Below are positions 37,452-45,862 of a stretch of 64,000 bases of DNA, piece after piece. Location of the stretch: the NCBI RefSeq assembly GCF_031882575.1, contig NZ_CP134772.1, positions 6,049,001 to 6,113,000 of the forward strand, in the 5' to 3' direction. This DNA comes from Pseudomonas sp. VD-NE ins (GTDB lineage: Bacteria > Pseudomonadota > Gammaproteobacteria > Pseudomonadales > Pseudomonadaceae). Both the position numbers and the translations under genes were made by a program. The notes under the pieces are model-generated. The model ran no database searches, was not told the origin of the DNA, and worked only from the letters and a program-made list of their open reading frames with translations. The stretch's first letter is position 1. The number at the start of each line of letters is the position of its first letter.

Positions 37452-37468
37452 CCTGACTCCCGCGCACT

Positions 37469-37730
37469 GATCGTTCCCACGCTCCGCGTGGGAATGCCTC
37501 TCGGGACGCTCCGCGTTCCAGCCCCACCACAGACGTAAAGCTGAGCACCGCTATGACGCGGAGCGTCAGTGGCTGCATTCCCACGCGGAGCGTGGGAACG
37601 ATCTTCGGTCGGGAATGATTTTTCCCACCGGCACTTCAGACTTCTCTGCTAGCGCGACCACTTCGTCCGCCTCACCCTGATCGTTCCCACGCTCCGCGTG
37701 GTAACGCATCCCGGGACGCTCCGCGTTCCA
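37469..37730. repeat. REP-type repeats (GATCGTTCCCACGCTCCGCG family) left of RAYT
   Basis: An inverted pair spans 37469-37603, with GGGACGCTCCGCGTTCC and GACGCGGAGCGTC inside. A third arm runs 37679-37730. Together they fill the 314-base gap between ltaE and the RAYT gene. Confidence 0.92.
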
Positions 37731-37765
37731 TTCCCGTCGCACCACAAGATTCAAGGAAGAATCCC

Positions 37766-38299
37766 ATGGGCCGCAGCCGCTACACCCTTACCGAAACTGA
37801 CAAGCCGCATTTCCTGACCTGCACGGTCATGGAGTGGTTGCCGCTGTTCATCCGCCCCTACATCGTCGACCACCTGCTCAACTGCTGGCGTTATCAACAG
37901 ACTCATCATGACTTGAAGCTGTACGGCTTCGTGATTCTGGAAAACCATCTTCACTTCGTCGCCCAAGCGCCCGACCTGAGTAAATGCCTGAGTCAGTTCA
38001 AGTCATTCACCGCTCGAAAGATTATTGATGACCTGCAAAGCAAAGGCGCTGACAAGGCTCTGCAACGGCTGCGCTTCAGCAAACGTGCACACAAGCAGGA
38101 TCGCGCGTACCAGCTGTGGCAGGAAGGTTCTCACTCAGAGATGGTTTATAGCGAATCGGTCATGCGCCAGAAGCTTGAATACATCCACAACAATCCAGTG
38201 AAACGCGGATATGTGGACTTGCCGGAGCATTGGCGTTATTCGAGCGCCAGGAACTACGCGGGTATGGAGGGACTGATCGAGGTTCAGTGCTGGTATTGA
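37766..38299 (+). mobile_element. REP-associated tyrosine transposase (RAYT) gene
   Basis: 177 residues of the IS200/IS605-related Y1 family. The HUH-type motif is ENHLHFVAQ with H61 and H63, and the catalytic tyrosine is Y139 in KLEYIHNNPVKRG. RAYTs nick and join REP single strands and are thought to move or spread REPs. The gene is flanked on both sides by the same repeat family, which points to these repeats as its own target. It looks intact. RAYTs are usually single-copy and inherited vertically, so it need not be an active insertion element. Confidence 0.93.
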
Positions 38300-38301
38300 A
38301 A

Positions 38302-38404
38302 TGGGACGCAGAGCGTCCCGGGCTGCATTCCCACGCAGAGCGTAGGAACGATCAGATCTGACTCCACCCCACAGATCGTTCCCACGCTCCGCGTGGGAAC
38401 GATC
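38302..38404. repeat. REP-type repeats right of RAYT
   Basis: 38302-38353 has a GGGACGCAGAGCGTCCC hairpin and one outer arm. 38374-38404 is a perfect 31-base palindrome of the family with 14-base arms and a TCC centre. Confidence 0.92.
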
Positions 38405-38489
38405 AAACGCCTTCCTTCTGCCCTGAAAGACTTGGTCTACATTGTCTGTCGAGCCCTCCGCTCACATAACAATAAGCAGGAGCATCGGC

Positions 38490-39314
38490 ATGTCGTTACA
38501 AGGCAAAACCCTGTTCATCACCGGCGCCAGCCGTGGCATTGGCCGTGAGATTGCGCTGCGCGCCGCCAGGGACGGGGCCAACATCGTGATTGCGGCGAAG
38601 AGCGCCGAACCCCACGCCAAACTGCCCGGGACCATCCACAGCGTCGCCGCCGAAGTGGAAGCGGCGGGTGGCAAGGCCTTGGCGTTGCAACTGGATGTGC
38701 GTGATGAAGAAGCTGTGCGCAAAGCGCTCGCGCAGGCCAATGAGCACTTCGGCGGCATCGATGCGCTGGTGAACAACGCCGGGGCAATCAAGCTCACGGG
38801 TGTGCAACACATCGAACTCAAGCGTTTCGACCTGATGCACCAGATCAACACCCGCGCGGTGTTGCTCTGCAGCCAGGCCGCCCTGCCCTACCTGAAGAAA
38901 TCCGGCGGGCACATTATCAACCTGTCGCCGCCGCTGAACATGGCGAACAAATGGTTTGCGCAGTTCAGCCCTTACACCGTGACCAAGTACGGCATGAGCA
39001 TGCTGACGCTGGGGATGAGTGAGGAATTTGCCAGTTATGGGATCAGTGTGAATTCGTTGTGGCCGCAGACGATGATTGCTACGGCGGCGATTGAGTTTCA
39101 GTTGGGGAATCGGGAGTCGTTCAAGCAGGCGCGCCTGCCTTCGATCATGGCGGATGCGGCGCATGTGATTCTGGATAGTAGTGGACGGCAGATTACCGGG
39201 CGGTTGTTGATCGATGAGGAGATTTTGCGGGAGAGCGGCGTGACTGAGTTCGGTCAATATCGCTTTGATGGAGAAAGCGAGGCGGCACTAATGCCGGATT
39301 TGTTTATCGACTGA
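38490..39314 (+). CDS. SDR-family NAD(P)-dependent oxidoreductase
   Basis: 274 residues. A classical short-chain dehydrogenase: cofactor motif TGASRGIG near residue 11-18, LVNNAG near 90, NLSPP at the catalytic-Ser position, and catalytic Y-x3-K in PYTVTKYGM. The sequence resembles the HSDL2/SCP2-linked subgroup that works on fatty or keto substrates, but the substrate is not known. ATG 38490 follows CAGGAG at a good distance. It stands alone between two repeat regions. Confidence 0.88.
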   Translation: MSLQGKTLFITGASRGIGREIALRAARDGANIVIAAKSAEPHAKLPGTIHSVAAEVEAAGGKALALQLDVRDEEAVRKALAQANEHFGGIDALVNNAGAIKLTGVQHIELKRFDLMHQINTRAVLLCSQAALPYLKKSGGHIINLSPPLNMANKWFAQFSPYTVTKYGMSMLTLGMSEEFASYGISVNSLWPQTMIATAAIEFQLGNRESFKQARLPSIMADAAHVILDSSGRQITGRLLIDEEILRESGVTEFGQYRFDGESEAALMPDLFID

Positions 39315-39317
39315 AAA

Positions 39318-39757
39318 GCCCCTCACCCTAGCCCTCTCCCAGAGGGAGAGGGAACTGATTGGGGGATATTTGAGAATTGCGCCGACCTGAATCTGCTTTG
39401 CCGAATCCATAGTCGACTCGATATCTCAAGTCGGTGTACCTCGTGAAAACAACTCGGTCAGTCCCTCTTCAAAAGAGAGAAGGGACTGATTGGGGGATAT
39501 TTGAGAATTACGCCGACCTGAATCTGCTTTGCCGAATCCATAATCGACTCGATATCTCAAGTCGGTGTACCTCGTGAAAACAACTCGGTCAGTCCCTCTT
39601 CAAAAGAGAGAAGGGACTGATTGGGGGATATTTGAGAATTGCGCCGACCTGAATCTGCTTTGCCGAATCCATAATCGATAAGGTCTTTCAGGTCGATGTA
39701 GAACGCCAGGCACCTCCGTCGGCCCCCTCTCCCTCCGGGAGAGGGCTGGGGTGAGGG
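39318..39757. repeat. CCCTCTCCC-type repeat with three tandem 131-bp units
   Basis: A unit containing ACTGATTGGGGGATATTTGA starts at 39354, 39485 and 39616, a period of exactly 131 bases; copies one and two are almost identical and the third runs into a different end. Outer edges are CCCTCACCCTAGCCCTCTCC and GGGAGAGGGCTGGGGTGAGG. It fills the 451-base gap between the SDR and gbcB. Confidence 0.92.
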
Positions 39758-39765
39758 TTTACCAA

Positions 39766-40866
39766 TCAGAAATCGATACGCACATCCCCTTTAGGCACAC
39801 TGCAGCACGACAAGATAAACCCTTCGGCCTCATCGTCCTCGGTAATCCCGCCGTTGTGCTCCATCTCCACCTCGCCTCCCAGCTTCAACACCTTGCACGT
39901 TCCACAAATCCCCATCCCGCAGGCTTTCGGAATCATCAGCCCCAGCTTGGCCGCCGCCGCGTGCACGGTCTCACCCGGTGCCACACGAATGCTCTTGCCG
40001 GAGGAGGTGAATTCGACCTGATGCAGATCCGCCGCATCGATTTCCGGCGCGTCGGCTGCCTGCTCCGCCTGCTCCACCGCATCAGCACGGGCTTCCGGCG
40101 GCGTGGCACCGAACGATTCCTCGTGATAACGCGACATGTCGTACCCGGCCACTTCCAGCAACCGCTTGACCGCGTTCATGTACGGCGTCGGCCCGCAGCA
40201 GAACACCTCGCGCTCGAGGAAGTCCGGCACCATCAGTTCCAGCATCTTGTGATTCAGATACCCGCGATACCCGGCCCACGGTTCACCCAAGCCATGCTTT
40301 TCACAAATCAGATGCAGACTGAAGTTATCGATTCGCGACGCCATGTGCTCCAGCTCGCGGTGGTAGATGATGTCTTTCGGCGAGCGCGCGCTGTGGATAA
40401 AGGTCATGTCGACATTGGCGTTGGTGTCGTAAAACCAGCGCGCCATCGACATGCACGGCGTGATACCGACGCCGCCGCTCAGATACAGTACTTTCGGGCT
40501 CGGGAAATCGATGGCATTGAACAGCCCGACCGGCCCGTGCACCGCCAATTCCTGGCCTTCATGCAAGGTGTCGTGCAGCCAGTTGGAAACCTTGCCGCCC
40601 GGCACCCGTTTGATCGTCACCGAAAAGCTGTACGGCACCGACGGCGAACTGGAGATCGTGTACGAGCGCATGATCGGCTGGCCTTCGATTTCCAGCTCCA
40701 GGGTGACGAACTGCCCGGGCTTGAAGAAGAACAGGATCGGCTGGTCGGCCATAAAGCAGAAGGTGCGCACGTCCCAGGTTTCCTGGATGACTTTGACGCA
40801 ACGGACGATGTGTCGGCCATTGGCCCAGGTCTGGGTGGTGACCGGATTCAGGAAGCTGTTGGACAT
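39766..40866 (-). CDS. gbcB: Glycine betaine demethylase reductase subunit GbcB
   Basis: 366 residues. A ferredoxin-NADP-reductase-type module (about 20-250; MRSYTISSSP for flavin, LSGGVGITPCMSMARW for NAD(P)H) followed by a C-terminal plant-type 2Fe-2S domain (about 280-365; CGMGICGTC and a later Cys pair ILSCCS). It passes electrons to GbcA for O2-dependent removal of a betaine methyl as formaldehyde, giving dimethylglycine. ATG 40866 is preferred (MSNSFLNPVTTQTW, preceded by GGAGAAC); 40878 is also in frame. It is divergent from gbcA across a 297-base control region. Confidence 0.95.
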   Translation of the reverse strand: MSNSFLNPVTTQTWANGRHIVRCVKVIQETWDVRTFCFMADQPILFFFKPGQFVTLELEIEGQPIMRSYTISSSPSVPYSFSVTIKRVPGGKVSNWLHDTLHEGQELAVHGPVGLFNAIDFPSPKVLYLSGGVGITPCMSMARWFYDTNANVDMTFIHSARSPKDIIYHRELEHMASRIDNFSLHLICEKHGLGEPWAGYRGYLNHKMLELMVPDFLEREVFCCGPTPYMNAVKRLLEVAGYDMSRYHEESFGATPPEARADAVEQAEQAADAPEIDAADLHQVEFTSSGKSIRVAPGETVHAAAAKLGLMIPKACGMGICGTCKVLKLGGEVEMEHNGGITEDDEAEGFILSCCSVPKGDVRIDF

Positions 40867-41163
40867 GCTGTTCTCCACGGCCGACTGTCGGCCTTCATGT
40901 GGCGATTCTGCGTATAGCGCAGACCGCCCGTTTACCTATCCGCGACATCGGCATACTTATCGCGACCAGCCCCCAACCACCGGGGGTTGCGCGTCGGGAA
41001 CAGATTGCACCATGTCGCCCATGGATAAGGTTCCGCCCTGCGCCGGCCCCACACTCGCCCCAACACCAAGACAGATTCTTTACACCTTGCGTAGCAACTG
41101 TTAGCAGCACACCTGATCAGCCACTTTTCGCCGGCCACGCAGATGGCCATGAGGATCACATCG
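40867..41163. promoter_or_regulatory. Divergent gbcB/gbcA control region
   Basis: 297 bases with no gene. In P. aeruginosa the AraC-type activator GbdR acts on gbcA and gbcB promoters; a site is expected here but none was assigned by eye. The gbdR gene is not in the window. Confidence 0.6.
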
Positions 41164-42459
41164 ATGGACGTCACCGCAAAAATCAGCCTGGGCGATCCGC
41201 TGGAACCCGCACGCAAGGCCACCGCACAAATGCTCCAGGAGCGCGAGCGGACGTTTTCGCTGCCGCAACCGTTTTACAGCGATGAGCGGCTGTTCGATAT
41301 CGACATGCAGGAGATCTTCCAGAAAGAGTGGTTGATCGCCGGCATGACCTGCGAGATCCCGGCCAAGGGCAACTACCTGACGCTGCAGATCGGCAAGAAC
41401 CCGATCATCGTCATTCGTGGCGCCGAGGGCGTGGTGCATGCGTTCCACAACGTCTGCCGCCACCGTGGTTCGCGCCTGTGCACCAGTGAAAAAGGCAAGG
41501 TCGCCAAACTGGTCTGCCACTACCACCAGTGGACGTACGAGCTGGACGGTCGCCTGCTGTTCGCCGGCACCGAAATGGGTGCCGACTTCGACATGAAGCA
41601 GTACGGCCTCAAACCGGTGAACGTGAAGACGGCCGGCGGCTACATCTTCATCAGCCTGGCCGAGAATCCACCGGCCATTGATGACTTCCTGTCGACGCTG
41701 AACCATTACATGGAACCGTACGACATGGAGAACACCAAGGTGGCGATCACCACCACCTTGATGGAAAAGGCCAACTGGAAACTGGTGCTGGAAAACAACC
41801 GCGAGTGCTACCACTGCAACGCGTCGCACCCGGAACTGCTGAAAACCCTGCTTGAATGGGACGACGTCACCGATCCGCGCGCCGATCAGGCGTTCAAGGA
41901 TCACGTTGCTGCGTCCGCTGCTGCCTGGGAAGCCGAGAAGATCCCTTACGCTCACGCCAGCTTCGGCCTGCGCAACCGCATCGTACGCATGCCGCTGCTC
42001 AAGGGCACCGTGTCGATGACCCTCGACGGCAAACAGGGCTGCGCGAAACTGATGGGCCGGATCAAGAACCCGGATCTGGGTTCGATGCGCATCCTGCACC
42101 TGCCGCACTCGTGGAACCACTGCATGGGCGACCACATCATCGTCTTCACCGTGTGGCCGATCAGCGCGCAGGAAACCATGGTCACCACCAAGTGGATCGT
42201 GCACAAGGACGCGGTTGAGGGCGTGGATTACGACGTGGATCGTATGCGTCAGGTGTGGGATGCGACCAACGATCAGGATCGTCGTCTGGCCGAAGAGAAC
42301 CAGCGCGGAATCAACTCCACCGCCTATCAGCCAGGGCCTTACTCCAAGACTTATGAGTTTGGCGTGGTCAACTTCGTTGATTGGTACAGCGAGCGCCTGT
42401 TGAGCAACCTCGGCGCCGAGCCGGCGCCGTACCTCAAAGGCGTCCCTGTCCAAGGCTAG
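41164..42459 (+). CDS. gbcA: Glycine betaine demethylase oxygenase subunit GbcA
   Basis: 431 residues; Rieske non-haem iron oxygenase. The Rieske ligands are C98-x-H100 (NVCRHRGSRL) and C118-x2-H121 (LVCHYHQW). The mononuclear-iron region is ENNRECYHCNASHPEL with two His and a downstream Asp. ATG 41164 (MDVTAKISLGDPLEPARKAT) has GAGGAT before it; 41143 is in frame but less likely. With GbcB it takes one methyl from betaine in the cytoplasm. Only repeats follow. Confidence 0.96.
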   Translation: MDVTAKISLGDPLEPARKATAQMLQERERTFSLPQPFYSDERLFDIDMQEIFQKEWLIAGMTCEIPAKGNYLTLQIGKNPIIVIRGAEGVVHAFHNVCRHRGSRLCTSEKGKVAKLVCHYHQWTYELDGRLLFAGTEMGADFDMKQYGLKPVNVKTAGGYIFISLAENPPAIDDFLSTLNHYMEPYDMENTKVAITTTLMEKANWKLVLENNRECYHCNASHPELLKTLLEWDDVTDPRADQAFKDHVAASAAAWEAEKIPYAHASFGLRNRIVRMPLLKGTVSMTLDGKQGCAKLMGRIKNPDLGSMRILHLPHSWNHCMGDHIIVFTVWPISAQETMVTTKWIVHKDAVEGVDYDVDRMRQVWDATNDQDRRLAEENQRGINSTAYQPGPYSKTYEFGVVNFVDWYSERLLSNLGAEPAPYLKGVPVQG

Positions 42460-42476
42460 AAAAACAGCTTCGAGAT

Positions 42477-42585
42477 GATCGTTCCCACGCTCTGCGTGGG
42501 AATGCAGCCCGGGACGCTCTGCGTCCCAAAAGGCCGAACGCGGGGCGTCCGTTGAAGCGTTCCCACGCAGAGCGTGGGAACGATC
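42477..42585. repeat. REP-type repeat, GATCGTTCCCACGCTCYGCG family
   Basis: Outer inverted arms with an inner GGGACGCTCTGCGTCCC hairpin, directly after gbcA and before the convergent phosphoesterase gene. Confidence 0.92.
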
Positions 42586-42587
42586 AG

Positions 42588-43832
42588 TCAGTGTGATGAC
42601 CACCTCATCGATCCATCCTCGCCAATAAACTCCTCAAATATCTCCTCCCCCACCAACCTGATTTTCGCGTACCCGTTCAACACCCGCAGCGGATACGCCG
42701 GGTCATTGGCATCCTGCGTCTCCGACCACAACACCCGTGAATGCCCGTTCAGCTCACTGGAATTGCCATACGGAATCGCCCCGTGCCCGGCACAACGCGC
42801 ATGCAAACCACCCTGCTGCGCATAGACGATCCCGTTGTGCAGATGCCCCCAATACCAATAATCCGGCTCCCGGCCCAACGCATCGCACACCGGTTGATAC
42901 AGCGCGGTCTTGTTGTGCCCGGAAATATCGAAGCCCTGATGATGGCTGAGCACCATGAGTTTCTTGCGTTTCGGCAGGCCTTTCATCCACTGGATCTGCG
43001 GCTCGTTCAAGGTGCCGTCCATGTACAGGTTCATCGCGTCCGACGCGTAGGCAGAATCCAGCCCGACCACCAGCCAGTCATCGTTGATCAAGGCGAAATA
43101 GCTGGTGCCCTGCTGCCCCGGAAAACGCTTGGCCAGTTCCTTGAAATAACCGTGGGCGCCGCTGTACATCTCGTGGTTGGAGTTGAGGGTGAATGAGCCA
43201 TGGGTGCCCATGGGCCAACCGGCCATGTCGACGTCTTCCTGAGAATGACTGCCGGCGTAATACACATCGCCCAAATGAACAGTGAAATCGGCCTGAGCCA
43301 GTTGCATCTGATTGGCCACCGACACCGCCGGCGCGTGACTGTCGAACGGCCCGGTGCCCCAGTCGCCAGCGATCGCCAGGGTCACCTCGCGATCCATCTG
43401 CACCACCGCCGGGTCGGTGCCGAACGTCGCGTGATGGCGCAGGTTCTCGATCCACTTGAGCAATGCCTCACTCCACAACAGATCGAGCAATTCCCACTTG
43501 CGACAGCCGAGCAGGGTGCCGTCCTTCAGCACCCGGGTCGCCAGTTGATCGGGCGATTGCGGCAATGGCGTGGCATTGCCGATGCGCAGGATCGACAAGC
43601 CGTGGGACAACTCCCACGGCACCGCAGGCTCGTCGTCCGGCAACTCGCCATTTTTCAGCACGTACTGCGCCTGATCGTGCCCACGCTGCAACAGCTTGAT
43701 GATCGCCTGAAACTCCTGCGGTTCCAGCTCGCTGATGAGCTTCATCCAAGCCATTTCCATGCGCGTGAACAAGCCGTGAATGCGCACTTTGACCTTGTCG
43801 TACTCGTGTTCCCAATGACTGACCAGTGACAT
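42588..43832 (-). CDS. Calcineurin-like metallophosphoesterase
   Basis: 414 residues, no signal peptide. A helical N-terminal part (about 1-145, unassigned) precedes a metallophosphoesterase domain (about 150-400). Metal-site motifs appear in order: AGDWGTG with D157, HLGDVYYAGS, NSNHEMYSG, LSHHQGFD and WGHLHNG. The exact substrate is unknown. It is the last of three leftward genes, 25 bases after the cytochrome gene, and the group with a GMC/hydrolase fusion is unusual. It converges on gbcA. Domain call is firm; role is not. Confidence 0.85.
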   Translation of the reverse strand: MSLVSHWEHEYDKVKVRIHGLFTRMEMAWMKLISELEPQEFQAIIKLLQRGHDQAQYVLKNGELPDDEPAVPWELSHGLSILRIGNATPLPQSPDQLATRVLKDGTLLGCRKWELLDLLWSEALLKWIENLRHHATFGTDPAVVQMDREVTLAIAGDWGTGPFDSHAPAVSVANQMQLAQADFTVHLGDVYYAGSHSQEDVDMAGWPMGTHGSFTLNSNHEMYSGAHGYFKELAKRFPGQQGTSYFALINDDWLVVGLDSAYASDAMNLYMDGTLNEPQIQWMKGLPKRKKLMVLSHHQGFDISGHNKTALYQPVCDALGREPDYWYWGHLHNGIVYAQQGGLHARCAGHGAIPYGNSSELNGHSRVLWSETQDANDPAYPLRVLNGYAKIRLVGEEIFEEFIGEDGSMRWSSH

Positions 43833-43857
43833 GGCGTAATCCTCTCTCCGTAAGGGT

Positions 43858-45726
43858 TCACAGGGTTTTCATGAATTCGATCAGCGCGCGTTTGTCGTCG
43901 TCCGACAGGGTTGTGCCGTACAGGTGACCGCTGTTGTGGTTACCCTCCAGCCGCGTGTCGTATTTGAAGTCGGCCGAAGCTTTGGCCTGGGCGCCGCTGG
44001 TGACGAAACCGACGTTGACCGGGTCGTAGACATCGGAACCGGTGATGAACACCTGCGGACGTTTGTCCGGCGGTTGCAGCAAGTCCCACAGCGTCGGCAC
44101 TGAGCCGTTGTGCAGGTAAGGCGCGCGCAGCCAGACACCGTCGGTGGGCGTGTTGCTGTAGCTCTGGGTCTTGCGATAGGCGCCGAAGTCGAACGGCGGT
44201 TTCTTGAAGGAATGGAACGCGGCGACCAGACCGGTGGTGAACGAGTCCAGCCGATGCGGATCGGTGCCGAGCTGGTCGATATTAGTGGTGACCTGACCGG
44301 TATCGGCACGACCAAAGTCATGACAAGCCGCGCAGTTGGCCTCCCAGATCGGTTTGCCCTGCGCGACTTTCGCTTGATCCAGCGCCCACGGCCACGCCGG
44401 TGCCTTGTGCCCGAGCAGCCAGTTGGTCACGCGATTGAAGCTCGGCGGCAGCACCGATTCCGGTGTCGCGCCCACGGCCATCGCGGCGGCGTAGTTACGT
44501 TCGTGGATCTTGTTGTTATTGCCGTCCCAGTGCAGGTACATCGATTCGCGCGGTTTCTGGTTCCACACTTGCGGCAGGTCGACAGTGCCAATGGTCGAGT
44601 CATCCGGGAAGCCGAACACCACCATTTTCGTCGGGTTGAAGGTGTCGGTTCGGCCCGGGCCCTGTTGCGGACGCAGCTTCTGCCAGGCGTAGGCCTGCTT
44701 CTGCTTGAGCAAGGCGCTTTTGGCCATCGGCATGATCAGGTAGCGGTTGTAGATTTTTTCGAAGAAGCCCAACTGGAACTTGCTGTTGATCGCCGTCATC
44801 ACCGCGTCGGTGGTGAATTTCGGATCGCTGGCGCAATCGTAGGCGAACCACTGAAACGCTTGCAGTTGCAGGGTATTGGCCGGTGCGCTCGGGACATTGA
44901 CGGCGACGTCGCTGGCATTCGCGCGGTAGGAACCGGTGTGGCACAGCGCGCAGTTCGGCTCGACAGTCGGGTAGCCGATCTGCCGTTTGGCCATGCCGAT
45001 CGGCAGGTCCTTGCCGTTTTCGAAAAGGAAGCCGAACACCTCCCAGCCACCGGGTTTGGGCATTTTCTCCGGACACATCTGCGGCAAGACGGCGAACAGG
45101 TAATACGGGATGCGCGCTTCGATGCCGAGACCGATGGCGGCGTACTTGTAGTGGTCTTCGTCGGAGGCGTATTCCTGCTCCGGCACCACCCGCAGCATCT
45201 GATACCAGGCTTCGTAACCGATAAAACCGAGCACCGCGACCACCACCAGCGTGCCGACCTTGAAGGCGTGGCTTTGCCATTGCCGCGCCCACGCCGCACG
45301 CCATTCGCGCCAGCCATCGCAGAGCAGCGCCCACGGCCGGTTCTCCGGCGTGGTGCCCAAGTACAGCAGAATGCCAAGGATCAGAAAGAAGCTCAGATCA
45401 CCCATCAGCATCGGCACGAACACCGAGCCCTGGATGCTGGTGTTGATCAAATAAATCCAGAACACCACAGCGATCAACCGCGTCAGCACACACAGCCAGG
45501 AATGCACCACGTAACGCGGCGCGTTGAAGCCCGACGGCATGTAAAACACGCTGATGCCGACCAGCAGCATTCCGGCGTTTTCCAGCCATGGGTCGGAGAG
45601 TTGCGGCGGCAGCCCGACCACCGATGTCAGCAACCCCGGCGCGAACAGCGCAGGGATGGCGAACACCATGTTCATCGCAATGCCTATCCAGATGAAGCGT
45701 TGAAACCAGCGGATGTAGCTGTCCAT
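43858..45726 (-). CDS. Membrane-anchored di-haem cytochrome c
   Basis: 622 residues. The N-terminal third has about five membrane helices (about 8-30, 45-65, 75-98, 102-122, 142-165). A periplasmic domain follows with two covalent haem sites: C259-x2-C262-H263 (NCALCHTG) and C465-x2-C468-H469 (NCAACHDF). The second half resembles di-haem cytochrome c (RoxA-like) proteins, with a sequence like DGVWLRAPYLHNGSVPTL that normally places a haem ligand. It probably passes electrons from the GMC oxidoreductase product or quinone pool. Start ATG 45726 has GGAA nine bases before; 45735 is also in frame. Confidence 0.82.
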   Translation of the reverse strand: MDSYIRWFQRFIWIGIAMNMVFAIPALFAPGLLTSVVGLPPQLSDPWLENAGMLLVGISVFYMPSGFNAPRYVVHSWLCVLTRLIAVVFWIYLINTSIQGSVFVPMLMGDLSFFLILGILLYLGTTPENRPWALLCDGWREWRAAWARQWQSHAFKVGTLVVVAVLGFIGYEAWYQMLRVVPEQEYASDEDHYKYAAIGLGIEARIPYYLFAVLPQMCPEKMPKPGGWEVFGFLFENGKDLPIGMAKRQIGYPTVEPNCALCHTGSYRANASDVAVNVPSAPANTLQLQAFQWFAYDCASDPKFTTDAVMTAINSKFQLGFFEKIYNRYLIMPMAKSALLKQKQAYAWQKLRPQQGPGRTDTFNPTKMVVFGFPDDSTIGTVDLPQVWNQKPRESMYLHWDGNNNKIHERNYAAAMAVGATPESVLPPSFNRVTNWLLGHKAPAWPWALDQAKVAQGKPIWEANCAACHDFGRADTGQVTTNIDQLGTDPHRLDSFTTGLVAAFHSFKKPPFDFGAYRKTQSYSNTPTDGVWLRAPYLHNGSVPTLWDLLQPPDKRPQVFITGSDVYDPVNVGFVTSGAQAKASADFKYDTRLEGNHNSGHLYGTTLSDDDKRALIEFMKTL

Positions 45727-45777
45727 GTCATCCATTTCCTTGTGCAGACCGGAGAGATGTAGCGCCTGACCTTCAGC

Positions 45778-45843
45778 TATCGCTGGCAAGCCAGCTCCCA
45801 CAGGGAAAGTGGTGCCTTTGTGGGAGCTGGCTTGCCAGCGATG
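45778..45843. repeat. REP doublet, GCTGGCAAGCCAGCTCCCACA family
   Basis: Inverted pair between the GMC/hydrolase fusion stop and the cytochrome start, inside the presumed operon. Confidence 0.9.
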
Positions 45844-45862
45844 CAGTCGACTCGGTTTCAAG

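Noticed and set aside
37766..38299. RAYT as a complete IS200/IS605 element
   Set aside because: No accessory tnpB, and the flanking sequences are REP arrays rather than element ends.
39354..39750. Regular direct repeats as a CRISPR array
   Set aside because: The whole 131-bp unit repeats with no unique spacers and no cas genes nearby.
40867..41163. GbdR binding sites
   Set aside because: Expected from P. aeruginosa, but I could not place a site confidently without a motif scan.
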